From Aliivibrio sp. (GTDB lineage: Bacteria > Pseudomonadota > Gammaproteobacteria > Enterobacterales > Vibrionaceae), in NCBI GenBank assembly GCA_016764915.1, contig JAESQY010000128.1, positions 1 to 64,000 of the forward strand: a DNA stretch of 64,000 nt, written 5' to 3'. The position numbers were made by a program, and so were the translations under genes. The notes beneath the pieces were generated by a model, which was not told the DNA's origin, did not search any database, and worked only from the letters and a program-made list of their open reading frames with translations. Positions 9,517 to 18,181 of the stretch are shown here, piece after piece; the stretch's first letter is position 1; each line of letters starts with the position of its first letter.

Positions 9517-9540
9517 GTTTCCTGGTATGAGACAGGAAAC
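9517..9540 (+). promoter_or_regulatory. Leader hairpin of third flagellin mRNA
   Basis: GTTTCCTG (9517-9524) and CAGGAAAC (9533-9540) form a perfect 8-bp stem with an 8-base loop in the predicted 5' leader, ending 27 bases before the ATG. There is no T run. It may affect mRNA stability or translation; the role is not shown by sequence. Confidence 0.45.
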
Positions 9541-9567
9541 CGTAAGAAACCTAATGGAGTATAAATA

Positions 9568-10701
9568 ATGGCTATTAATGTAAACACTAACGTGTCGGCA
9601 ATGACAGCACAACGATACTTAAACCAAGCATCTGATGATGTGAGTAGATCTATGGAGCGTTTGTCTTCAGGTTATAAAATCAACGGTGCTAAAGATGATG
9701 CGGCGGGATTACAAATATCCAACCGTTTAAGTTCTCAAGCTCGTGGCCTTGACGTTGCTGTTCGAAATGCCAATGATGGTATCTCCATTGCGCAAACAGC
9801 TGAAGGGGCGATGACTGAGTCAACGAATATCTTACAACGTATGCGAGACCTTTCATTACAATCTGCAAACGGCTCTAACTCCGATTCAGATCGTGTGGCA
9901 ATCCAAGAGGAAGTATCGGCACTTAACGATGAGTTAAATCGTATTGCTGAGACCACATCTTTTGGTGGTAATCGTCTACTAAACGGTACTTTTGGCACAA
10001 AATCGTTTCAGATAGGTTCTGATTCTGGTGAAGCCGTAATGTTGACGATGGGCAACCTTCGTTCCGATACGGCTTCTATGGGCGGCATGACCTACACCGC
10101 TGCAAACGGCAAAGATAAAGACTGGGCGATCACTGCAGAAAACTCAGATATAACGATGGCGTTTGTAGATAAAGATGGTGCTAACCATGAGCTGAGCATA
10201 AAAGCAAAGCAGGGCGATGACATTGAGCAGGTAGCAACCTACATTAATGGTCAAACCCACTTAATCAACGCTTCTGTATCAGAGAAAGGAGAGTTGCAAA
10301 TTGTCTCTTCTAACGCTGATGTAAAAGGTGATATTTCTTTTGGTGGTTCATTAAGCAGCGAATTGGGTTTGGCGCAAGGCAAAGCTGAGACGGTGAAAGA
10401 TGTTAATGTATCCACAGTGGGTGGATCGCAAAAAGCAGTGGCAATCATAGATTCAGCACTGCAGTTTGTTGATAGTAATCGCGCGCAATTAGGTGCATTC
10501 CAAAATCGTTTTAGTCATGCAATCTCTAACTTAGATAATGTTAATGAGAATGTATCGGCGTCGAACAGTCGTATTAAAGATACGGATTTTGCGAAAGAGA
10601 CAACATCAATGACAAAATCTCAAATTTTGCAACAGGCAAGTTCATCGATTCTTGCTCAAGCAAAACAAACTCCAAATGCAGCGCTTGGTCTGCTTGGATA
10701 A
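9568..10701 (+). CDS. Flagellin, sigma28-dependent (third copy)
   Basis: Filament subunit, 377 residues, beginning [18 protein letters not shown] and ending with the D0 helix [25 protein letters not shown] lies 9 bases before the ATG. It resembles the first flagellin in both terminal domains (shared AMTAQRYLN and FAKETT) and differs mainly in the central part. Own FliA promoter and own terminator make it a single-gene transcript. No flaG gene follows, unlike many Vibrio flagellin loci. Confidence 0.93.
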   Translation: MAINVNTNVSAMTAQRYLNQASDDVSRSMERLSSGYKINGAKDDAAGLQISNRLSSQARGLDVAVRNANDGISIAQTAEGAMTESTNILQRMRDLSLQSANGSNSDSDRVAIQEEVSALNDELNRIAETTSFGGNRLLNGTFGTKSFQIGSDSGEAVMLTMGNLRSDTASMGGMTYTAANGKDKDWAITAENSDITMAFVDKDGANHELSIKAKQGDDIEQVATYINGQTHLINASVSEKGELQIVSSNADVKGDISFGGSLSSELGLAQGKAETVKDVNVSTVGGSQKAVAIIDSALQFVDSNRAQLGAFQNRFSHAISNLDNVNENVSASNSRIKDTDFAKETTSMTKSQILQQASSSILAQAKQTPNAALGLLG

Positions 10702-10722
10702 GTAACGAGATATAAGCTACAG

Positions 10723-10754
10723 AAAATGCCGGACTCTGTTCCGGATTTTCTTTT
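10723..10754 (+). terminator. Rho-independent terminator after third flagellin
   Basis: AAAAT-G-CCGGA (10723-10733) pairs with TCCGG-ATTTT (10740-10749) with one bulged G, followed by a T-rich tail. The rest of the 276-base gap to fliD holds the fliD promoter and a long inverted repeat. Confidence 0.8.
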
Positions 10755-10802
10755 CCCCTCTAACGCCGCTATTGTTTGCTTCTTTTCTATTTTTAATAAA
10801 AT

Positions 10803-10818
10803 TGGTTCGATATTTGCT
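10803..10818 (+). promoter_or_regulatory. Sigma54 promoter of fliD-flaI-fliS
   Basis: TGGTTCGATATTTGCT keeps the invariant GG and GC with correct spacing. It lies 160 bases before fliD, which predicts an unusually long leader of about 150 bases. Likely FlrC-dependent by analogy with V. cholerae flaH. Confidence 0.75.
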
Positions 10819-10894
10819 TTGTATCCATTAGGAAGATTTTACCTTAATCGGGTATATTTTTATCTAATTGATTTTATGGGTGTTTTCTATTTTG

Positions 10895-10930
10895 TTTTGT
10901 TAAGCGGCAGTTTGTTACCGCATAACAAAA
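10895..10930. repeat. 13-bp inverted repeat in the fliD leader
   Basis: TTTTGTTAAGCGG (10895-10907) and CCGCATAACAAAA (10918-10930) are complementary at 12 of 13 positions (one A-A mismatch) around a 10-base loop. It lies inside the predicted fliD 5' leader, 47 bases before the ATG, and is not followed by T residues. It could be an RNA control hairpin or a protein binding site. Confidence 0.65.
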
Positions 10931-10977
10931 TAGATTATGAGCGCGGTTACGTTTGAAATAACAGATAAGGAACTTTA

Positions 10978-12654
10978 ATGAGCGTGAACCCTATGGGGCC
11001 ATCTGGTGGATTAGATGTCAATTTAATCACCCAAAAAGTTGTTGATGCGGAGCGTATACCAAGACAGAACCGTATTGATAATGATCGTGCTGATATTCAA
11101 ACTAATATCAGTGCGTATGGTCGTCTTAGAGAGTCACTGGATAGCATGAAATCATTGATGAATTCATTTCGTCAAGAGAAAGCATTTTCTGTTAGAAATG
11201 CCGCGTCGACCAATGAAGACGTTATCTCTGCAACGGCGTCAACTGAGGCGTTGGCCGGTAAATACAGTATTGAAGTATTGCAGCTGGCTCAAGCGCAAAA
11301 ATTGGCCTCCTCCCCAATGTCTGATGAGACTAAATTCGGTCCTGGTGAGATGACGTTACACTTAGGTGATAAAAAATTTACCGTCAATATTGAGAGTGAA
11401 AATGCGACCCTTGTAGATGTGGTCAAAGCGGTTAACGCAGGACAACCGAATCCGGGTATCAGAGCATCAATCATCAAAGATAATGCAGGTTCAAGATTGA
11501 TCCTAGGTTCAGACCGTTCAGGTGAAAAAAATCAGATAGAAGTTGAAGTATCAGCGATGCCGGGTAATGCACTTCATAATTTTGGCTATACTTCATATAT
11601 TGATCATGCGCTAGGCAGTGTTGATGAGATAGCTGAAAGTGCTTATGAGTATGTGACTGAAGAGCCCGAAGCGAAAACGACAGAACAGTTAGAGAGAGAG
11701 CGAAGAAAAGATCCTGATGACCCAACTAGTTCAATTCCTGGTTGGAGTGAGCAAACGTCGGGGACATTAACCAGTGCATTGCTAGATGACAGTACGACTG
11801 CAGATATGACTACTGCCGCTGTTGATATGATCCCGGGCTTAATTGGAACGGTAGCAGGCATCAGTATCCCCGCAGCACTTGCAGTAACCGCAGCTCAAGC
11901 CGGTTATAAAAAAGCGGTTGGTATGAGTGAGTTGCAATCAGCAAAAGATGCGATTGTGGTATTAGATGGTATCGCCGAAGTAAACAGCGAAACCAATGTT
12001 ATTTACGGTGCAATTCAAGGGGTTGACTTAACTTTGAAGTCTACTTCAGGTCAATCAGACACACCAGTAGAGTTAGATATCCAATATGATAAGCAGAGTG
12101 TTAAAGCGTCAATAGAACAGTTTGTAGAGTCGTATAACCAGTTTTTTATGGTCTCAAAATCGCTTAGCGGATTTGATCCAAAAACGGGACTAGCAGGGCC
12201 GTTAGCTGGTGAAAGTGTGGTTCGTTCGTCGCAATCTAGAATGAAGTCAGTACTATCGGTTGAAATTGAAGATGCACCGGACTCAATGAAAACATTGACC
12301 GAACTGGGTATCTCGAACACAAGGCAGGGTAATTTAGAGATTAACTACGACATGCTAGATGCGCAGTTAGAAAGAAACTTTGCTAATTTGCACTCTTTTT
12401 TTGGTGGTAAAAATGGGTTTGCAAAAAAAATTGAAGATGCAATCCAAGATTTTACCAATGTCACAGGACCAATACGAACTCGAGAAACATCATTACGAGA
12501 ACAAAATTACCGGTTAAATGATACTCAAGTTACTTTAGATAGGCGGATGAAAAGTCTTGAAGATAGAACACTGACCAAGTTTTCTAACATGCAAGCGGCG
12601 ACAGGGAAAATGAGAACACAATTAGCTGGGATGATGAATTCCTTGCGTGGTTAA
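10978..12654 (+). CDS. fliD: Filament cap protein FliD (HAP2, FlaH)
   Basis: Cap protein that folds flagellin subunits at the filament tip. The 558-residue protein starts MSVNPMGPSGGLDVNLITQ, with the typical D0 segment leading to a coiled-coil helix, and carries the D2/D3 domains in the middle. Its C-terminal helix contains RDxQVTLDRRMKSLEDR-like sequence and ends FSNMQAATGKMRTQLAGMM. AAGGA lies 7 bases before the ATG. First gene of the fliD-flaI-fliS operon. Confidence 0.94.
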   Translation: MSVNPMGPSGGLDVNLITQKVVDAERIPRQNRIDNDRADIQTNISAYGRLRESLDSMKSLMNSFRQEKAFSVRNAASTNEDVISATASTEALAGKYSIEVLQLAQAQKLASSPMSDETKFGPGEMTLHLGDKKFTVNIESENATLVDVVKAVNAGQPNPGIRASIIKDNAGSRLILGSDRSGEKNQIEVEVSAMPGNALHNFGYTSYIDHALGSVDEIAESAYEYVTEEPEAKTTEQLERERRKDPDDPTSSIPGWSEQTSGTLTSALLDDSTTADMTTAAVDMIPGLIGTVAGISIPAALAVTAAQAGYKKAVGMSELQSAKDAIVVLDGIAEVNSETNVIYGAIQGVDLTLKSTSGQSDTPVELDIQYDKQSVKASIEQFVESYNQFFMVSKSLSGFDPKTGLAGPLAGESVVRSSQSRMKSVLSVEIEDAPDSMKTLTELGISNTRQGNLEINYDMLDAQLERNFANLHSFFGGKNGFAKKIEDAIQDFTNVTGPIRTRETSLREQNYRLNDTQVTLDRRMKSLEDRTLTKFSNMQAATGKMRTQLAGMMNSLRG

Positions 12655-12693
12655 AGTGATTTTTTATGCAAATAACGGTGGCTGAAGGTATTA

Positions 12694-12984
12694 ATGAGTA
12701 ATTTAATGAACCAATTAGCTGAGGTAGATCATACTTTACTGTTAGAGCTTAACCGCAGTGAAGCTGATGTTGATAAGATAGTCAGATTGGTTGATTATCG
12801 TGAGCAGTTACTAACTGAAGTATCAAATTTAATACACGTTGATACGACGGAGTGGGCTAGTGCAGTGGAAAGAACACAACGAGTGGTTGCTTCCATGAGT
12901 GATGAAACAAGTTCACTGGCTGCGCAGTTGCAGAAACTTCGCTACAGTAAAAAATCTGTTCAGATGTATAATAAGTTTTTATAA
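12694..12984 (+). CDS. flaI: FlaI, small FliT-like flagellar protein
   Basis: A 96-residue, mostly helical, charged protein (MSNLMNQLAEVDHTLLLEL ...). In Vibrio the gene between fliD and fliS is called flaI; its position and size suggest an export chaperone like FliT, which serves the cap protein FliD. No sequence motif proves this. It ends 14 bases before fliS. Confidence 0.75.
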   Translation: MSNLMNQLAEVDHTLLLELNRSEADVDKIVRLVDYREQLLTEVSNLIHVDTTEWASAVERTQRVVASMSDETSSLAAQLQKLRYSKKSVQMYNKFL

Positions 12985-12998
12985 TATAAGGAAAACCA

Positions 12999-13409
12999 AT
13001 GAGAGGTTCTCTACAGGCTTACAAAAAAGTATCCATTGATAGCCAGTTAGGTTCTGCATCGCCCCATAAAGTGATACAGATGTTAATGGCAGGGGCAATT
13101 GAACGTCTTATTCAAGGAAAACTTTCCATGCAGCAAGGTAATTTAGCTGTTAAAGGAGAGCGTTTAGGTAAAGCTTTAGACATAGTGATCAGTTTGCGAA
13201 CGTGTCTTTCCATGGATGATGGCGGTGAAATCGCTGAAAATTTGGATGCGCTGTATGAATTCATGATTGCACAAATTACCAAAGCGAATCAGTTTAATGA
13301 AGCTGAACCCATTGATGATGTGGTTGAGATGTTGCGTGAAATTAAATCTGCGTGGGATCAGATCCCAGCAGAGTTTCACAATCTAACGGCTGAAAAAATA
13401 GGCAAATAG
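12999..13409 (+). CDS. fliS: Flagellin export chaperone FliS (FlaJ)
   Basis: Cytoplasmic chaperone that binds the C-terminal helix of flagellin and prevents early polymerisation. 136 residues, all-helical, with the family pattern LQAYKKVSIDSQLGSASPHK followed by VIQMLMAGAIERL near the N-terminus. AAGGAA lies 7 bases before the ATG. Last gene of the fliD operon. The 169-base gap to flrA holds the flrA promoter and a perfect palindrome; no clear terminator was seen. Confidence 0.93.
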   Translation: MRGSLQAYKKVSIDSQLGSASPHKVIQMLMAGAIERLIQGKLSMQQGNLAVKGERLGKALDIVISLRTCLSMDDGGEIAENLDALYEFMIAQITKANQFNEAEPIDDVVEMLREIKSAWDQIPAEFHNLTAEKIGK

Positions 13410-13438
13410 AACGGTTTTATATGACACCAACTTGAAAT

Positions 13439-13454
13439 CGAGAAATATTTCTCG
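13439..13454. promoter_or_regulatory. Perfect 16-bp palindrome upstream of flrA
   Basis: CGAGAAATATTTCTCG is a perfect inverted repeat without loop. Its centre lies about 59 bases before the predicted flrA transcription start, a usual position for an activator site. The protein that might bind it is unknown. Confidence 0.45.
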
Positions 13455-13470
13455 TATTCAGAGTGTTAGG

Positions 13471-13499
13471 TTGCCTTATCTAAAGCTATTACTTAGAAT
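13471..13499 (+). promoter_or_regulatory. Sigma70-type promoter of flrA
   Basis: TTGCCT (13471-13476), a 17-base spacer and TAGAAT (13494-13499) give a good housekeeping promoter, with transcription expected near 13506. No sigma54 or sigma28 element is seen here, as expected for the top regulator of the cascade. Confidence 0.65.
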
Positions 13500-13578
13500 A
13501 AAAAAATAATGATCTCGAATAACTGCAGTTCACACACTGAGCCTCAGAAATTCTTAAGTAGGCACGATTAATTCATAT

Positions 13579-15060
13579 ATGCATGGTTTAGCCAAAATAC
13601 TCGTTGTAGAAGACGATAATCAAAATCGACATGATTTAGGTGTTATTCTTGAATTTATTGGAGAGCAGTGTCAGCTCGTCTCCTCTCAGGAGCTTGAAGC
13701 TGTTAATTGGGATGCTCCTTGGACCGCGTGTTTACTTGGCCATGTAGGCGAAGTCACATCAGTTGTTTCAAAATTATCTTCAGCGAATCACATTCCAGTT
13801 GTGACTTTAGAAAATCACCGGACAGTTCTTGAGAATATTTCGAACTTTGTCGGTGAGTTATCTCGACCAATTAACTACTCTCAAATCAGCGAAGCGTTGC
13901 GTCATTGCCAAGATTTTTTAGGCCGAAGAGGGTATCAGCATCCCAGTTTATCTCGTCAAAACATGCTGTTTCGCAGTATGGTTGGACGCAGTGATTGTAT
14001 CAGTGAGGTTAGACACCTCATGGAACAAGTTGCAGGGACGGATGCCACAGTTCTCATTTTAGGTGAGTCGGGAACGGGTAAAGAGGTTGTTGCTCGCAAT
14101 ATTCACTATCATTCAACACGCCGAGATGGTCCTTTTGTACCTGTAAATTGTGGTGCAATTCCACCCGATCTGTTAGAAAGTGAACTATTTGGTCATGAAA
14201 AAGGGGCTTTTACTGGTGCTATCACCACTCGTAAAGGTCGTTTCGAGCTGGCCGAAGCCGGAACTCTGTTTCTTGATGAGATTGGTGATATGCCGATGCC
14301 GATGCAGGTTAAATTGCTAAGAGTTTTACAAGAGCGAAGTTTTGAGCGCGTCGGTGGCAATAAAAGCATTAAAACTAATGTTCGTATTGTCGCAGCTACT
14401 CATAGGAACCTCGAAAGCATGATAGCTGACGGTTCCTTCCGCGAAGATCTCTATTATAGACTCAATGTATTCCCTATAGAAATGCCTGCTTTAAGAGACC
14501 GAAAATTTGATATCCCTTTATTGCTGCAAGAGTTATTGACTCGTATGGAAGCAGAAGGAGGTAATCGCATTCGATTAACACCTCGTGCTGTTAACTCTTT
14601 AATGGAGCATCGCTGGCCTGGTAATGTCAGAGAATTAGCTAACTTAGTTGAACGTTTACTTATTCTATTTCCAGGTGAGTTGGTGGATGTTAATCACCTG
14701 CCAACCAAGTATCGTTATAGCGATATTCCTGAATTTCAGCCAGAGTTTGCAGCTGGTGGTGCCTCAATTGAAGAACAAGAAAGAGCGGCTCTTGCTGACA
14801 TGTTAGCCAATTTTGAAAGTAATGCTGATGCGGTTACAGCAACGGCAGTATCACCAAGCTTGAGCCCATCGTCAGATCTTCCTATTGATGGTGTTAACTT
14901 AAAAGAGATGTTAGCAGACGTTGAGGTGAACATGATTTGTCAAGCACTAGAAGCTCAGAATGGTGTGGTTGCTCGTGCCGCAGATATGCTTGGGATGCGT
15001 CGTACTACGTTGGTTGAAAAAATGCGTAAATACAATCTTAATAAAGATGTTCTAAAGTAA
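13579..15060 (+). CDS. flrA: Flagellar master regulator FlrA (sigma54 activator)
   Basis: Class I activator that starts the flagellar cascade with sigma54. 493 residues. The N-terminal domain looks like a receiver ([12 protein letters not shown]) but lacks an Asp at the usual phosphorylation position (ACLLGHVG, about 50-57), as in FleQ/FlrA proteins. The AAA+ domain has Walker A GESGTGKE (162-169), the sigma54-contact loop GAFTGA (209-214) and Walker [12 protein letters not shown] Fis-type helix-turn-helix lies at the C-terminus ([20 protein letters not shown]). Relatives bind cyclic di-GMP; I did not verify those residues. Own sigma70-type promoter. Confidence 0.95.
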   Translation: MHGLAKILVVEDDNQNRHDLGVILEFIGEQCQLVSSQELEAVNWDAPWTACLLGHVGEVTSVVSKLSSANHIPVVTLENHRTVLENISNFVGELSRPINYSQISEALRHCQDFLGRRGYQHPSLSRQNMLFRSMVGRSDCISEVRHLMEQVAGTDATVLILGESGTGKEVVARNIHYHSTRRDGPFVPVNCGAIPPDLLESELFGHEKGAFTGAITTRKGRFELAEAGTLFLDEIGDMPMPMQVKLLRVLQERSFERVGGNKSIKTNVRIVAATHRNLESMIADGSFREDLYYRLNVFPIEMPALRDRKFDIPLLLQELLTRMEAEGGNRIRLTPRAVNSLMEHRWPGNVRELANLVERLLILFPGELVDVNHLPTKYRYSDIPEFQPEFAAGGASIEEQERAALADMLANFESNADAVTATAVSPSLSPSSDLPIDGVNLKEMLADVEVNMICQALEAQNGVVARAADMLGMRRTTLVEKMRKYNLNKDVLK

Positions 15061-15123
15061 AGTGCCAGTTAATTGACGCAGTGATTTCTTAATGACCATT
15101 GTAACTTGTTGATTAAATTGAAA

Positions 15124-15165
15124 AAAAGACTGGCATGCATTGTGCATTCAGTCTTTTGTCTTTTT
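15124..15165 (+). terminator. Terminator-like hairpin between flrA and flrB
   Basis: Outer arms AAAAGACTG (15124-15132) and CAGTCTTTT (15149-15157) are perfect, inner arms ATGCA (15135-15139) and TGCAT (15143-15147) close a 3-base loop, and GTCTTTTT follows. This looks like a Rho-independent terminator for flrA. It contains the flrB sigma54 promoter in its 5' arm and loop. Confidence 0.7.
15131..15146 (+). promoter_or_regulatory. Sigma54 promoter of flrBC
   Basis: TGGCATGCATTGTGCA has the invariant GG and GC with correct spacing and one mismatch in the TTGC box. The flrB start is 36 bases downstream. In V. cholerae flrBC is activated by FlrA with sigma54. Confidence 0.78.
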
Positions 15166-15181
15166 ATGATGGAAAATTGGC

Positions 15182-16285
15182 ATGACAGAAGTTAACGCAG
15201 TCGAATCTAATCTTATGCAAATCCGTTCAACTGAGCCTGATTCTCCTTTAGGTACGTTAGAAGAACAAGTGACTCGTTACAAACAAGTATTAGATGTCAT
15301 GCCTGCTGGTGTTATTTTGTTAGATACTCAAGGCGCTATTTGTGAAGTAAATCCTGAAGCATCAAAGCTACTTGGTGAGCCATTGCTCGGCGAGAAGTGG
15401 TTTTCAGTGATTCAAAGAGCGTTTGACCCTAAAGAAGATGACGGTCATGAAATTTCACTGCGTAACGGACGAAAAGTTCGCCTAGCCATTTCTGCATCGG
15501 ATATGGGGCAGTTAATTTTAATTACCGACTTAACTGAAACTCGACTTCTGCAATCACGGATGAGTGATATGCAACGATTCTCCTCACTAGGAAAGATGGT
15601 AGCATCACTTGCTCACCAAGTAAGAACTCCCCTCTCAAGTGCCATGTTATATGCTTCAAATTTAGGAGCACCTAATTTACCCGCACCGACTCGTATCCGT
15701 TTTCAAACTAAGCTAGTAGATCGTCTGCATGATCTTGAAAAACAGGTCAATGATATGTTGTTATTTGCCAAAGGCGGTGACAATAAAGTGGTGAATGAGT
15801 TCTCTATTGCGGAGCTGGTTGCTGAATTCAAACCGATGGTTGAAGCGGTTGTTATTAATAATCAAGTAGATTATGCAGTTGAAGTGGAAGATGGATCTGC
15901 AAGAGTAATGGGTAATGCCAATGCTATAGCAAGTGCAATCAGTAACTTAGTAATGAACTCAATTCAAGTTTCAGGTAAAGAGTGTCAAATAGACGTCTAC
16001 TTCAGAGCAGTTAATAATGAACTTCGAATCTCTGTACAAGACAATGGACCAGGCATACCAATAGAGTTACAAGAGAAAATTATGGAACCTTTTTTCACCA
16101 CTCGTTCACAAGGAACAGGGCTAGGTTTAGCGGTAGTACAAATGGTTTGCCGTGCTCATAAAGGCAGTTTAAATCTGCATTCAGTCCCTGAGGATGGCGC
16201 TTGTTTTACAGCCGTTATTCCTCTTTTAAACGAATTAAACATCGCTTCTGAGGCAGAAACGTTGAACTCTGGAGAGACATCATGA
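15182..16285 (+). CDS. flrB: Flagellar sensor histidine kinase FlrB
   Basis: Cytoplasmic kinase that phosphorylates FlrC. 367 residues: a PAS domain at about 30-120 (MPAGVILLDTQGAICEVNPE), a phosphoacceptor helix with His145 (SLAHQVRTPLSSAML), and an ATPase domain with N box (AISNLVMNSIQV), DNGPGIP and GTGLGLAVV. No membrane segment is visible. The start ATG at 15182 follows ATGGAAAATTGGC. Its last four bases overlap flrC (ATGA), indicating coupled translation. Confidence 0.94.
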   Translation: MTEVNAVESNLMQIRSTEPDSPLGTLEEQVTRYKQVLDVMPAGVILLDTQGAICEVNPEASKLLGEPLLGEKWFSVIQRAFDPKEDDGHEISLRNGRKVRLAISASDMGQLILITDLTETRLLQSRMSDMQRFSSLGKMVASLAHQVRTPLSSAMLYASNLGAPNLPAPTRIRFQTKLVDRLHDLEKQVNDMLLFAKGGDNKVVNEFSIAELVAEFKPMVEAVVINNQVDYAVEVEDGSARVMGNANAIASAISNLVMNSIQVSGKECQIDVYFRAVNNELRISVQDNGPGIPIELQEKIMEPFFTTRSQGTGLGLAVVQMVCRAHKGSLNLHSVPEDGACFTAVIPLLNELNIASEAETLNSGETS

Positions 16286-17754
16286 AACAAAGCACAGTAC
16301 TCGTCGTTGAAGATGATGAAGGCCTACGTGAAGCATTAGTGGATACGTTAGCATTAGCTGGATATGAATGGTTGGAAGCAGACAGCGCAGAGCAAGCATT
16401 ATTGATACTCAAAGAACAAACTGTCGACATCGTTATTTCAGATGTCCAAATGGCAGGAATGGGTGGACTCGCTTTATTGCGTAATATCAAACTGCACTGG
16501 CCTAAACTGCCTGTCTTGTTGATGACTGCTTATGCCAATATTGAAGATGCGGTGGGAGCAATGAAAGAGGGTGCCATTGATTATATGGCTAAGCCGTTTG
16601 CACCAGAAGTACTGCTTAATATGGTGAGCCGCTATGCCCCCGTTAAAACGGAACAGTCAGATGCGATTGTTGCTGATCCGAAAAGCTTAAAATTGCTTAT
16701 CTTGGCAGAAAAAGTGGCCGTTACAGATGCCAATGTGATGATTTTAGGCCCAAGTGGCTGTGGCAAAGAAGTGATGTCCCGTTATATTCATAATGCATCG
16801 AAGCGCAAGTCTGGTCCATTTGTCGCGATAAACTGTGCGGCAATCCCTGAAAATATGTTAGAAGCTACCTTGTTTGGTTACGAAAAAGGGGCATTTACGG
16901 GGGCAGTACAAGCGTGTCCCGGAAAATTTGAACAAGCGCAAGGAGGCACTATATTATTGGATGAGATCAGTGAAATGGATCTTAATCTACAAGCCAAATT
17001 GTTACGAGTACTTCAAGAGAGAGAAGTGGAGCGCTTAGGCGGTAGGAAAAGTATTAAATTAGACGTAAGGATTCTCGCTACCAGTAATCGCGATCTAAAA
17101 AAATATGTGTTGGAAGGGAATTTTAGAGAAGATCTCTATTACCGATTGAATGTATTCCCAATTACTTGGCCTGCGTTGACTGAGCGACAAGGTGATATTG
17201 AGCCATTGGCCGTTCATTTAGTTGAACGTCACTGTCAAAAACAAGGGTTGCCAGCGCCAACGTTCAGTGCGCAATCGATTGAAAAACTTAAATTATACAC
17301 ATGGCCTGGTAATGTCCGCGAATTAGACAATGTGATTCAACGAGCACTGATCCTGTGCAATAGCAATGTAATATCCACGGATGACATTTTACTTGAGGGA
17401 TTGGACTGGACTGATGCGGGAGGCTTACAGTTAGCGGTTGAACAATCTGCGGCGATTGCGCCAAGAATATCTCCAGTCGCTGAGCCTGAGATGAGCAAAG
17501 AGATTATTTTCCGAAGCGAACCGATGAGCACTTCATACAATGATACTAGTTCAGTGCCTGCACCACCGGTTTCAACACTGAATGAAAGCTTAGGAGGAGA
17601 GCTTAGAGGCCAGGAGTTTGCCATCATTTTAGAAACCATTAATGCTTGTAATGGTAAACGAAAAGATATTGCTGAAAAATTGGGGATCAGCCCAAGAACG
17701 TTACGGTATAAATTAGCAAAAATGCGCGATGCAGGTATTGAGATCCCCTGTTAA
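16282..17754 (+). CDS. flrC: Flagellar response regulator FlrC (sigma54 activator)
   Basis: Response regulator that activates the class III flagellar promoters. 490 residues: a receiver domain with acidic pocket (VVEDDEG) and phosphoacceptor Asp54 (VISDVQM), an AAA+ domain with Walker A GPSGCGKE, the sigma54 loop GAFTGA and Walker [11 protein letters not shown], then a Fis-type DNA-binding helix pair at the end ([20 protein letters not shown]). Overlaps flrB by four bases. Its likely targets in this window are flgK, flaA and fliD. Confidence 0.95.
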   Translation: MKQSTVLVVEDDEGLREALVDTLALAGYEWLEADSAEQALLILKEQTVDIVISDVQMAGMGGLALLRNIKLHWPKLPVLLMTAYANIEDAVGAMKEGAIDYMAKPFAPEVLLNMVSRYAPVKTEQSDAIVADPKSLKLLILAEKVAVTDANVMILGPSGCGKEVMSRYIHNASKRKSGPFVAINCAAIPENMLEATLFGYEKGAFTGAVQACPGKFEQAQGGTILLDEISEMDLNLQAKLLRVLQEREVERLGGRKSIKLDVRILATSNRDLKKYVLEGNFREDLYYRLNVFPITWPALTERQGDIEPLAVHLVERHCQKQGLPAPTFSAQSIEKLKLYTWPGNVRELDNVIQRALILCNSNVISTDDILLEGLDWTDAGGLQLAVEQSAAIAPRISPVAEPEMSKEIIFRSEPMSTSYNDTSSVPAPPVSTLNESLGGELRGQEFAIILETINACNGKRKDIAEKLGISPRTLRYKLAKMRDAGIEIPC

Positions 17755-17782
17755 ATTAAGTGATTCAGAGTAACTATAATTT

Positions 17783-17798
17783 TGGCATACAAATTGCT
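17783..17798 (+). promoter_or_regulatory. Sigma54 promoter of fliEFGHIJ
   Basis: TGGCATACAAATTGCT is a strong match to the sigma54 consensus, 52-55 bases before fliE. Most likely FlrA-dependent by analogy. Confidence 0.86.
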
Positions 17799-17852
17799 TA
17801 TTTTTAATATAATTGATGGATTGTCAAAAAAATGACTTGAAGAGGCTATATG

Positions 17853-18164
17853 ATGAAACTTGGCGGATTACAGAGCGAAATGCAGGCAATGAAGCTGGAA
17901 GCATCAAACACAATGCGTCCAGCAACAGGTAAACAAGTATCAGAAGATTTTGGCGCTCTATTTAATCAAGCAATTAATAAAGTCAATGGTTTACAGCAGG
18001 CATCAAGCAACTTGGCCACTCGTTTTGATCGTGGGGACGAAGATGTTTCGTTGTCTGATGTGATGATCGCAAGAAATAAATCAAGCGTGGCCTTTGAAGC
18101 AACAGTCCAAGTTCGAAATAAGCTGGTCGATGCCTACAAGCAGATCATGAGTATGCCAGTCTAA
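17853..18164 (+). CDS. fliE: Flagellar MS ring-rod junction protein FliE
   Basis: Small rod-base protein linking the FliF ring to the rod. About 103 residues. Two adjacent ATG codons exist at 17850 and 17853; I prefer 17853 because GAAGAGG (17839-17845) is 7 bases before it, against 4 for the other. The C-terminal block VSLSDVMIARNKSSVAFEAT then VQVRNKLVDAYKQIMSM is diagnostic. First gene of the fliEFGHIJ operon; fliF follows after 17 bases. Confidence 0.93.
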   Translation: MKLGGLQSEMQAMKLEASNTMRPATGKQVSEDFGALFNQAINKVNGLQQASSNLATRFDRGDEDVSLSDVMIARNKSSVAFEATVQVRNKLVDAYKQIMSMPV

Positions 18165-18181
18165 TTTTCGGGAATTAAGCA

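Noticed and set aside
10726..10956. 76-codon hydrophobic + strand ORF between the third flagellin and fliD
   Set aside because: It starts inside the flagellin terminator, covers the fliD promoter and inverted repeat, has no ribosome site and an AT-driven composition.
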